NCBI GenBank assembly: GCA_041737835.1
Contig: JBGSQY010000040.1
Length of the DNA stretch: 64,000 bases
Strand: one strand, 5' to 3'
Origin: Bythopirellula sp041737835
Lineage (GTDB): Bacteria > Planctomycetota > Planctomycetia > Pirellulales > Lacipirellulaceae
In this document: positions 35,037 to 42,604 of the stretch, one piece after another
Position numbering within the stretch: the first letter of the stretch is position 1
How the letters are laid out: every line of letters starts with the position of its first letter
Program-made: the position numbers and the translations under genes
The notes under the pieces: generated by a model
The model's input: the letters and a program-made list of their open reading frames with translations, nothing else
Databases searched by the model: none
Told to the model about the DNA's origin: nothing

Positions 35037-35060
35037 CCGGACCGCGTGGCGGTCCGGCTA
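35037..35060. repeat. CCGGACCGC-GTG hairpin repeat, intergenic copy
   Basis: CCGGACCGC-GTG-GCGGTCCGG followed by CTA: a perfect 9-bp stem with the same GTG loop and CTA flank as the copy within the mocA-like gene at 28075. The innermost pair differs but stays complementary. It sits between two convergent genes. Confidence 0.75.
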
Positions 35061-35086
35061 GGGTGGTAGGCAGACTGGAAACGCAA

Positions 35087-36394
35087 CTACATCCGCCCCC
35101 AGAGTTCGCGGGTCGTGGCCACCGCGGCGGCACGCAGCGATGTTTCATCGCACGACACGACTTGGCCATTGCGCAGACACCACCGGCCGTCGATCATCAC
35201 GCTGTCGACGAATTCCGGCCCAAGCGTAAACAAGAAATGCCCGGCAAGGTTATCGCTCGTAAGCGGCGTCGCCGGTCGGTAGCTGGTAAGCACTAAATCC
35301 GCCGCGGCACCCACTTCCAATTTGCCCAGCGTCACGCCCAGACTTTTTGAAGCGAGCCGAGCTGATTCAGCGAGCAGGACCAGTGAACCACCAAAGGGCA
35401 GGGGAGCGTGAGCATCGTGACTTTTGAATTCCGCAAGCCGAGCTTCACGCCACATGTCGGCACCTATGCCGTCGGTGCCGAGCGTCACTGGCAAAGTGGC
35501 ATTCGCTACTTTGGTGTAGCCGACGCCATTGTTCATATTGGAACTTGGGTTGTGCGCTAAGTGCAGCAACTCTTTGTACTCGGCGAGCCGCGCGTGATCT
35601 TCGGGCGATAGATGCGTGCCGTGACCAAGAATTGTGCCTGGAACCTCGAGCAATCCGACCCGCTCGAAACGGTCGATCAAACCACAGCCGAATTGCTCGC
35701 GCGTTATTTTCTCGTCGACGGGATCCTCGGCCACGTGGATATGCACGCCGACCTCCAATTCGCTGGCCATCTCGACGCAATTCGCTAGCGACAGCTCGTT
35801 GAGCGTAAAGCTGGCATGGGCTCCCACCAATGCGGCGAAATGTCCGTTGTTGCGTGACTGACACTGGCGAATGTAGCGTTCGCTTTCGACGAGTCCTTCG
35901 CTCCCTTCGGTGGGCCGATTGCGGTCGGTCACTTCGTAGCAAAGCACGCCCCGGCATCCAACGTCGGCGATGCCTTGCTCCAACGCGGTAAGGCTTCCTT
36001 CGATGCAATTGGGAGAAGCATGATGATCGATCAGCGTCGTCGTACCACATCGCAACGCCGTGAGCGCACCAACTTGGCCGCTCGCTTTGACACTTTCCAA
36101 ATTGTGAGCGCGGTCGAGCCGCCACCAGATGAGTTCCAATATTTCGTGAAAATTCTGAGGCTGACGGGGTGGGGCAGGCATCCCCGCGGCAAGCGCCGAA
36201 TACAAATGGGTGTGACCACAAACGAGGCCCGGCAGGAGGACGGCACCAGTGCAATCGACGATGTCGTCGCCAGGTTGCAGCGTAAGATTGGTGCCCACCG
36301 AAACAATGCGGCCATCGGCCTCACGCAGATCGCCCCGCTCGACCCGCGGGGGGTCTAACTGGACTAGTAGGCAATCACGAAATAAGGTCGGCAT
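35087..36394 (-). CDS. ssnA: SsnA-like aminohydrolase
   Basis: A 435-residue metal-dependent amidohydrolase from the ATG at 36394 (the frame is open 25 codons further up, but that part is not family-like). Metal and catalytic residues are visible: GHTHLYSAL (HxH), GAHASFTL, HIHVAED, GHGTHLS and LGTDGIGADM. The motif AHNPSSNMNNGVG and the opening LPGLVCGHTH fit the SsnA family of selenium-linked aminohydrolases, relatives of guanine deaminase. In urate clusters SsnA is thought to open or deaminate the purine-derived ring. It is convergent with the carbamate kinase gene and 99 bases downstream of a PLP enzyme gene on the same strand. Confidence 0.88.
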   Translation of the reverse strand: MPTLFRDCLLVQLDPPRVERGDLREADGRIVSVGTNLTLQPGDDIVDCTGAVLLPGLVCGHTHLYSALAAGMPAPPRQPQNFHEILELIWWRLDRAHNLESVKASGQVGALTALRCGTTTLIDHHASPNCIEGSLTALEQGIADVGCRGVLCYEVTDRNRPTEGSEGLVESERYIRQCQSRNNGHFAALVGAHASFTLNELSLANCVEMASELEVGVHIHVAEDPVDEKITREQFGCGLIDRFERVGLLEVPGTILGHGTHLSPEDHARLAEYKELLHLAHNPSSNMNNGVGYTKVANATLPVTLGTDGIGADMWREARLAEFKSHDAHAPLPFGGSLVLLAESARLASKSLGVTLGKLEVGAAADLVLTSYRPATPLTSDNLAGHFLFTLGPEFVDSVMIDGRWCLRNGQVVSCDETSLRAAAVATTRELWGRM

Positions 36395-36493
36395 CGTCTT
36401 GACCAAGATTGAGTCTGAATTCCACGCGGATGGTGTGCCTATCCGTGAGTCTAAGACACTGCTGGGCAAGCCAGCAGTGGCACCCGGATTAGA

Positions 36494-37945
36494 TCACAGT
36501 AACTCTAATACGCCTGTTTGCTTGTTGAACGCTTCAATCTGTCTGTCCCACTCGCCTGCGTGAGCAAAAGTCTGATCCCAGAAATCGGGGTTCCACAACT
36601 CACGAAGTTCGTCGGCTGTGCGGCCTTGCTGCTCGACCCAGGTGAAATACTTGAAGTTGTGCAGTGCCTTGCGGTCGGCGTAGGTGAGTTCACGCAGATA
36701 GTCGAGCGAAATACCGTCGAGGTAACGAGCCCGATCGTTGGACGCGAGTTCTGCGGAATAAGCACCGCGTTCCGAGGACAATTCTTCCAACCGGCTGGAA
36801 TACAGTTCTGCAGCGTCGGTGAGACAGAGGAAGATGACGTCGCGGTTGGTCATGTCGTAGTACTTAGCTGCTTTGATCGCGGCGACCAGATTGCAGATGC
36901 CCGAGATGCCCACATTAGGAAGCTGCGCGAGAAATTCAGGGGGCAAGTCATCGCTCAGCACTTCGTGACCGTCGCGTTCGTTGAACAATCGGAAGAGCGA
37001 CATGCATTGCTCGTCATCGATTGCAGCCACCATGTCGGTGTTGCGGACATTATGAATCCAAGGAACGTGCTTGTCGCCGATGCCTTCGATGCGATGTCCC
37101 CCGAAGCCAAATTGATAGAGCGTCGGGCATTGCTGGGCTTCGGTGGCAACCACGCGAATATCGGGATGCGTCTTACGCAGGCGATCACCGGCAGCAATAG
37201 TACCCGCGCTGCCCGTGGCTGAAACATAACCGGCGAGTCGATGGCCTGGCGCGACTTGCTGGAAGACGTCGAGAATTGCGGAGGCCGTGACATGATAGTG
37301 CCAACAGGCGTTGCCGAATTCTTCAAATTGATTGAAGATCACGCACTCGGGACGTGTTTTACGAATCTCCCAGCATTTGTCGTAAATCTCTTTGACGTTG
37401 GATTCGCAACCGGGGGTGGCAATTACTTCAGCGCCAATTTCTTTAAGCCATTCAAATCGTTCGCGGCTCATCTCTTCGGGTAGAATCGCCACGGCCGTGC
37501 AGCCCAGGAGTGCCGAGTCAAAGGCTCCGCCGCGGCAATAATTCCCCGTGCTGGGCCACACCGCTTTCTGCGACGTGGGATCAAATTGCCCGCTGACGAG
37601 TTTAGGGATCAAGCAACCATAGGCAGCGCCGACTTTATGCGCGCCCGTAGGAAAATATTTGCCCATCAGGCCGATGATGCGAGTTTCGACGCCGGTGAGT
37701 TCCGAGGGAAATTCGATCCAATTACCTTCGTTGAATAATCCACCTCGTTCGACCGGTTCGTTCTTCCAAGTGATACGAAACAAATTCACAGGATCGATAT
37801 CCCACAAGCCAACTTGGCGGAGCCGATTTTTGATCTTGTCAGGAATCGAATCGGGGTTGCGCATCTGCGCGAACGTTGGGAGCAAAATTTTCCGCTCGCG
37901 AAAGCGCTCTATCGTGCGGGATAAGACTTGTTCGTTGATTTGCAT
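36494..37945 (-). CDS. Fold-type II PLP-dependent enzyme of unknown specificity
   Basis: A 483-residue protein of the tryptophan-synthase-beta/cysteine-synthase (PALP) superfamily. The PLP lysine is probably in FPTGAHKVGAAYG; PSTGNYCRGGAFD is the substrate/phosphate-binding loop; SATGSAGTIAAGDRL is the glycine-rich loop. It is longer than cysteine synthase and has a C-terminal extension rich in aromatic and acidic residues. It does not carry the KDES-type motif of YgeX diaminopropionate ammonia-lyase. In the E. coli cluster that enzyme is the PLP member, so this protein could fill its role by a different ancestor. Substrate cannot be predicted. It is upstream of the ssnA-like gene and 138 bases downstream of a second PLP enzyme gene. 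Confidence 0.82.
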   Translation of the reverse strand: MQINEQVLSRTIERFRERKILLPTFAQMRNPDSIPDKIKNRLRQVGLWDIDPVNLFRITWKNEPVERGGLFNEGNWIEFPSELTGVETRIIGLMGKYFPTGAHKVGAAYGCLIPKLVSGQFDPTSQKAVWPSTGNYCRGGAFDSALLGCTAVAILPEEMSRERFEWLKEIGAEVIATPGCESNVKEIYDKCWEIRKTRPECVIFNQFEEFGNACWHYHVTASAILDVFQQVAPGHRLAGYVSATGSAGTIAAGDRLRKTHPDIRVVATEAQQCPTLYQFGFGGHRIEGIGDKHVPWIHNVRNTDMVAAIDDEQCMSLFRLFNERDGHEVLSDDLPPEFLAQLPNVGISGICNLVAAIKAAKYYDMTNRDVIFLCLTDAAELYSSRLEELSSERGAYSAELASNDRARYLDGISLDYLRELTYADRKALHNFKYFTWVEQQGRTADELRELWNPDFWDQTFAHAGEWDRQIEAFNKQTGVLELL

Positions 37946-37993
37946 TCACCTACTCCGAAGATAAACTCACCACAACGACAAGGACTAAGAGTT

Positions 37994-38074
37994 AACCACG
38001 AATCTAATGAATAGCACGAATAATTTTCTATTCGTATTATTCGTGGTTTCCTCTGCGTTACTCTGTGGCAAACT
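37994..38074. repeat. AACCACGAAT inverted repeat fused to a CACAGAG-type fragment
   Basis: Arms AACCACGAAT (37994-38003) and ATTCGTGGTT (38039-38048) form a perfect 10-bp pair, with further pairing inside (CACGAATAA / TATTCGT). It is followed by CCTCTGCGTTACTCTGTGGCAAAC at 38050-38073, an inverted partial copy of the repeat at 32728-32799. It lies between the two PLP enzyme genes. Confidence 0.65.
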
Positions 38075-38083
38075 AATAAATTA

Positions 38084-39328
38084 CTATTTTTCTATAACTT
38101 CCGCGATGGCTGCGAGGTTGGGTTGCACGCGAATTGGTTGCCCTCCCGCGCGGATTGAGCTGCGAATATCTTTGAGTCCGCTGCCGGTGACCATCGCCAG
38201 GACGGATTCGCCAGGCTTGATTGTTTTATCATTGAGCGCAGCCATCACGCCAGCTAGTGCTGCTGCGGCGGCGGGCTCGGCAAACACACCATGCTTGCCG
38301 CCCAAGCGAATCGCCTCGAGAATTTGCTCGTCGCTGACACATTTCACAACGCCATTACCATCCCGTAACGCGTTGACAGCTTTTTTCCAATTGCGGGGAA
38401 CTTGCACGTCGATGCTGTCGGCCATCGTGGTGCCTTCTCCGGGAGCGGGGAGTTTGTCGTGGTCCATGGCGTAAGGAATGGGTGCCACACCGGCGGCTTG
38501 AACGCCCAGCAGGCGAGGCAAGCGGTCGATCACGCCCAAGGCATGCATTTCGGCGAAGCCTTTCCAAATACCAGCAATCGTGCAACCATCACCGATGCTC
38601 ACGGCGACCCAATGGGGAACTTCGCCTAGCAGCGAAACCTGCTCGGCCGCTTCGAGGCCACCCGTTTTTTTACCTTCGACCAACACCGGATTGATCGCAC
38701 AGTTGCGATTGTACCAACCAAATTTATCGCACGCCGCCGAGCAGAGTTGATAGGCTTCGTCGTAGGTTCCTTCCACAGCAAAGACGCGAGCCCCAAAAAC
38801 CAAGAGCTGGGCGAGCTTGGGCTCGGGGGCCGTCGCGGGGACAAAGATATTGACTTGCATTCCGGCCAGGGCTGCGTGGCAAGCGAGACTCGTCGCGGCG
38901 TTGCCTGTCGAGGCACAGGCGATCGTGTTGGCGCCAACTTCCAAGGCATGGGCGACCCCCACGGAACTCGCACGATCTTTGAACGAAGCAGACGGATTGC
39001 GGCCTTCGTCCTTAAATAGCATTCGCTTGAGACCGAATTGTTTTGCCAAACGCTCAGCCGCGATCAGCGGAGTCCAGCCAACTTGCCACTCGTGTTTGAT
39101 TGAAGTGGGCTTGAGCGGCAGCAGCTCGGCGTAACGCCAATGGTTGTGTGCTCGCGAAGCGAGTGGCTTGGCATACCAAGCTTTGCGAACCGCGTCGAGA
39201 TCGAAGCGAAAATCAAGAATACCTTCAGCGGGCCCACACTTGCCGCACGTCATCCAAACTTGCGGCGCATCCGACGATGCCGTGCTGTAGGTCGTGCCAC
39301 AGTTGACACAAACGAGTTCTTTGATCAT
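38084..39328 (-). CDS. Threonine-synthase-like PLP enzyme with N-terminal zinc ribbon
   Basis: A 414-residue protein. Residues 1-40 have cysteine pairs CVNC and CGKC forming a zinc-ribbon module seen on many threonine synthases. The PALP fold follows: FKDEGRNPSASFKDRA with the PLP lysine, ASTGNAATSLACHAA, VSIGDGCTIAGIWKG and a C-terminal MVTGSGLKD. This fits threonine synthase or a close homologue. Genomic position, between a YgfK-like gene and another PLP gene in a purine cluster, suggests it may act on a 2-amino-3-substituted propionate rather than in threonine synthesis; this is inference. It is divergent from the ygfK-like gene. It could equally be a housekeeping threonine synthase. Confidence 0.83.
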   Translation of the reverse strand: MIKELVCVNCGTTYSTASSDAPQVWMTCGKCGPAEGILDFRFDLDAVRKAWYAKPLASRAHNHWRYAELLPLKPTSIKHEWQVGWTPLIAAERLAKQFGLKRMLFKDEGRNPSASFKDRASSVGVAHALEVGANTIACASTGNAATSLACHAALAGMQVNIFVPATAPEPKLAQLLVFGARVFAVEGTYDEAYQLCSAACDKFGWYNRNCAINPVLVEGKKTGGLEAAEQVSLLGEVPHWVAVSIGDGCTIAGIWKGFAEMHALGVIDRLPRLLGVQAAGVAPIPYAMDHDKLPAPGEGTTMADSIDVQVPRNWKKAVNALRDGNGVVKCVSDEQILEAIRLGGKHGVFAEPAAAAALAGVMAALNDKTIKPGESVLAMVTGSGLKDIRSSIRAGGQPIRVQPNLAAIAEVIEK

Positions 39329-39477
39329 CCCAATGTCCTTCTCTACTTATGCAAGTTTGCACTCTAACCCACTCGCCGTGGTGAAGCTAGTGGAACAACG
39401 TCAGCCAAGCTAGAATCATAAGGAGAGGCAGAACAATTGGTTGCGGAAATCACCTAGTACCCAGCGAGCGACGTGAT

Positions 39478-41472
39478 ATGGTCGATCTGTTTTGCACTCC
39501 CTTTGTCGAACTTGTGGATCGCATGCGTCTGGAGTTCGCGCAGCAGCAGGCCATGTTCGATCTGCCACGCCGCAAGTGGTATGTGCCGGCACCGGAAGAT
39601 CCGCTCGATTTGTCGGTGAAGTTTCACGGGCAAACCGCGGGGAATCCCGTCGGCCCCGCTTCTGGCCCACAAACCCAAATGGCACAAAATCTCGTGCTGT
39701 CCTGGCTCGCGGGTTCGAGGATCCTTGAGCTTAAAACGGTGCAAGTGAACGATGCACTGCAAATCTCGCGGCCCTGCATCGATGCCGCCAATGTTGGTTA
39801 CAACATCGAGTGGTCGCAAGAACTCAAGGTGCATGAATCACTCGACCAATACGTGCAAGGGGCCATGTTGATTCACATGCTTCGGCATGCGCCGCAGGAG
39901 TTTGGCAGTCCGTTCGGTGAAACCGATATGGCGGGAACTAGTGGTGAAACGGTGTTTGATTTGTCCGTGGGCTATGACCTCGCGGGGATCCAAACCGAAA
40001 AAGTCGTGGGCTTTATTCGCGGCATGATGGACGCGACAGAAAGCGTCGAACGACTTCGCGATCAACTGCCGCATCGTTTGCGAGCCTTCCGCGAGCTTGA
40101 TTATCCCACGAAGCTCAGCCGCAGCATTACGCTGTCAACCTTCCACGGTTGCCCGGCGGATGAGATTGAGCGCATCTGCGAATTCTTGCTCACGGAAATC
40201 GGCGTCGACGTGATCGTGAAAATGAATCCGCCGATGCTGGGCAAGGAGCGGCTTGAACATTTGCTCTACGACGTGATGGGCTACACGGAACTTACCGTGA
40301 ATCCTCACGCCTACACCAGCGGGCTGTTGTTCGATCAGTCGATCGCGATGTGCGAGCGATTGAGCCAACTGGCTGCTTCGCGGGGACTGGGGTTGGGGGC
40401 GAAGTTCTCCAATACGCTCGAAGTCACGAACCATCGCGACGTGTTTTCGCCCAGCGAAAAGGTGATGTATCTCTCGGGATTGCCTTTGCATGTGATCACG
40501 CTGACGCTGGCCAATGAGTTCCGCCAGCACATTGGCGCGGCGATGCCGATTTCCTTCTCGGCGGGGATCGACCGCAAGAACGTCGCTTCGACCGTCGCCT
40601 GTGGCTGTGTGCCGGTGACGACCTGCACGGACCTCTTGAAAACGGGTGGGTACGGGCGGCTGCCGCCGTATTTTGATGAACTCGGCAAAGCGATGAATGC
40701 CGTCGGCGCGAAGACGATTGATGATTACTTGCTCGATTGCCGAGGACAGCGCGTGGCGGCGGCTGGCGATCCTGTTCGTGCCGGCTTTCTCAACAATGCG
40801 ATCATCGTCGAGGAAATCCAAAGCGACACTCGCTACTACGCCGCGCAGAATCGGGCCGTGCCGAAGAAAATTAATTCGCATCTCACGACGTTCGATTGCA
40901 TCACCTGTGACAAATGCATTCCCGTTTGCCCCAACGATGCCAACTTTGCGTATCCCGTCGCAGCGGTGGATATCCTGTACCACGACGTGGAAGTACAGCC
41001 CGATGGCAGAGTTGTTGAAATCGGCGAACCCAAGCCGTTTCGCGTGGAGAAGACCGAGCAGATTGCCAACTTCGCCGACTACTGCAATCACTGCGGCAAC
41101 TGCGACACGTTTTGCCCGGAGTACGACGGGCCGTATTTAATGAAGCCCAGCTTCTTCGGCAGCCGCGAGGCGTTTGAGGCGGGCGTACCTCATGACGGGT
41201 TCTTTTTGTCGGGCATGTCGGGATCGCTGAAGCTGGAGGCACGGATTGCCGGGATGCCGTTGAGTATTGCCGAAACCGCTGATGGGTATCTTTTTTCAGA
41301 CGGCACGGTCACGCTAACAATAAACTCCAACGGCAGTGTGGAATCAACGCACCCGAAATCGCCGCATGTGGTCGACATGGGACGCTATCACGCCTTGGCA
41401 ACGCTGCTGCGTGGCATCAGCGCGGCGGGGCGCATTCACGCGGTGAATACGCGGTTGTTGGCCGAAGCTTAA
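39478..41472 (+). CDS. ygfK: YgfK-like iron-sulfur protein lacking the flavin/NADPH domain
   Basis: A 664-residue cytoplasmic protein. The first 460 residues form a DHOD/PreA-like TIM barrel with GPASGPQTQMAQN, LELKTVQVND, STFHGCPADEIERI and KMNPPMLG. Two 4Fe-4S motifs follow: CITCDKCIPVCP (Cys near 474, 477, 480, 484) and CNHCGNCDTFCP (near 536, 539, 542, 546). This combination matches YgfK, the proposed reductase subunit of the E. coli urate cluster. E. coli YgfK is, from memory, about 1030 residues because it also holds a GltD-like FAD/NADPH domain; no GxGxxG dinucleotide motif is present here. The reductase would need another electron donor. Its stop overlaps the convergent PhnD-like stop by 4 bases. 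Confidence 0.87.
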   Translation: MVDLFCTPFVELVDRMRLEFAQQQAMFDLPRRKWYVPAPEDPLDLSVKFHGQTAGNPVGPASGPQTQMAQNLVLSWLAGSRILELKTVQVNDALQISRPCIDAANVGYNIEWSQELKVHESLDQYVQGAMLIHMLRHAPQEFGSPFGETDMAGTSGETVFDLSVGYDLAGIQTEKVVGFIRGMMDATESVERLRDQLPHRLRAFRELDYPTKLSRSITLSTFHGCPADEIERICEFLLTEIGVDVIVKMNPPMLGKERLEHLLYDVMGYTELTVNPHAYTSGLLFDQSIAMCERLSQLAASRGLGLGAKFSNTLEVTNHRDVFSPSEKVMYLSGLPLHVITLTLANEFRQHIGAAMPISFSAGIDRKNVASTVACGCVPVTTCTDLLKTGGYGRLPPYFDELGKAMNAVGAKTIDDYLLDCRGQRVAAAGDPVRAGFLNNAIIVEEIQSDTRYYAAQNRAVPKKINSHLTTFDCITCDKCIPVCPNDANFAYPVAAVDILYHDVEVQPDGRVVEIGEPKPFRVEKTEQIANFADYCNHCGNCDTFCPEYDGPYLMKPSFFGSREAFEAGVPHDGFFLSGMSGSLKLEARIAGMPLSIAETADGYLFSDGTVTLTINSNGSVESTHPKSPHVVDMGRYHALATLLRGISAAGRIHAVNTRLLAEA

Positions 41473-42533
41473 TTGGCGGCCAGTGTGTTGCGGGCGTTGG
41501 CGGCGGCCATGTCGACGCGGCGGATGTTGGCCCAATCGTCTTTGTAGGTGATGGGCACAAACTTGCTCGTGCCATCGGCACCAAATTCCTTGGCGACCTT
41601 CGTACCGTCCCACTTGAATTCCAGCAGGGCGGTCTTGATCGCTTCTTGGATTTCCGGGGTCAAGTTATAGGCAAACCCGAACGCCGCGGGAGGAAATTGC
41701 TCCGATTCGTAGATCGTGCGGATGTCTTCTTTTTTGACGTCGCCCTTGGCGATCATGCGGGCGAGCACGTCGCTGGCGATGGGAGCAGCGTCGACATCTT
41801 CCTTGAGGACCGCATCGATCGAGCCCGCGTGGCCGTAGGTGTAACGCCATTCGTAGTCGCGTTCGGGTTCGAGCTTGAACTCTTCGCTCATGAGCAGCAT
41901 CGCCGCCGCTTTGCAGCCGGAATTCGAACGTGGACGGGTGAAAGCGATCTTCTTGCCGCGCAAATCACTGAGCTTCTTAATCGGGCTGTCGGCTTTGACG
42001 ACGAACTCCATCTTGTAACCGCTCGAGCCATCTTCCTTGCCGAACATGCATACGGGAATAAACCCGGCCGTGTTCACAGCCACCGGGACTTCACCGGTGC
42101 TGAGGGCGGTGATGTGCAGCCGACCATTGCGGAGCGCTTCGTTTTGCTCGCGGGCATCGGTGAGACGGAGATATGTCACAGGGATGCCGGTCTTCTCTTT
42201 GATGGCATCCATGACTTCCTGCCATTGCGCGGGCTCGTTGGTGGAGTCTTCGGACGTGATGAACGAAAAGACCAGTTCGGTTGGCTTGGCTTGCAAGGCC
42301 GCATTCTCGGGGGCATCAGCAAGGAGGTCGTTGTTCGAGTCTTTGTAGACGGGGTCCAACACGACGGTAGGACTCAGACTTGCAAAGAAATTGCTCATCG
42401 TGCGGTTGACGTATTGCTCTTGGGCTTGCTTTTCCCAAGTCGAGGCAACGTATGTGATCCAGCCGGCAGCCACTGCCACAATAGCCAAAAGCGCAATCAC
42501 TGGCAGGCTTAATAGGCCTAGTTTTTTCCCCAC
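41469..42533 (-). CDS. PhnD-like phosphate/phosphonate-type substrate-binding protein
   Basis: A 354-residue protein from a GTG at 42533, which has an AGAGGG ribosome-binding site 6 bases upstream; another GTG at 42581 lacks one. An N-terminal hydrophobic segment (LLSLPVIALLAIVAVAAGWITYV) anchors or exports it. The mature domain is a PhnD-type two-lobed binding protein: LVFSFITSED, GRLHITALSTGEVPVAV, LRGKKIAFTRPRSNSG and EDVDAAPIASDVLARM. PhnD-like proteins bind phosphonate, phosphate, phosphite or related anions. No ABC permease or ATPase gene is adjacent. It is convergent with the ygfK-like gene. The first TM-like segment may be uncleaved. Confidence 0.85.
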   Translation of the reverse strand: MGKKLGLLSLPVIALLAIVAVAAGWITYVASTWEKQAQEQYVNRTMSNFFASLSPTVVLDPVYKDSNNDLLADAPENAALQAKPTELVFSFITSEDSTNEPAQWQEVMDAIKEKTGIPVTYLRLTDAREQNEALRNGRLHITALSTGEVPVAVNTAGFIPVCMFGKEDGSSGYKMEFVVKADSPIKKLSDLRGKKIAFTRPRSNSGCKAAAMLLMSEEFKLEPERDYEWRYTYGHAGSIDAVLKEDVDAAPIASDVLARMIAKGDVKKEDIRTIYESEQFPPAAFGFAYNLTPEIQEAIKTALLEFKWDGTKVAKEFGADGTSKFVPITYKDDWANIRRVDMAAANARNTLAAN

Positions 42534-42604
42534 GATAATCCCTCTTGCTATTTGCTTACTATCTACCAATTGATTCACCACTTGTTTTCAAAGGGAGAAT
42601 TGGA

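Noticed and set aside
36494..37945. YgeX diaminopropionate ammonia-lyase
   Set aside because: The gene is in the right place, but the lysine and substrate-loop motifs differ from YgeX, so only a general PLP enzyme is called.
40135..41091. Minus-strand open frame of 318 codons inside the ygfK-like gene
   Set aside because: It is antisense to conserved barrel and Fe-S motifs, and rich in His and Arg as expected for a shadow frame.
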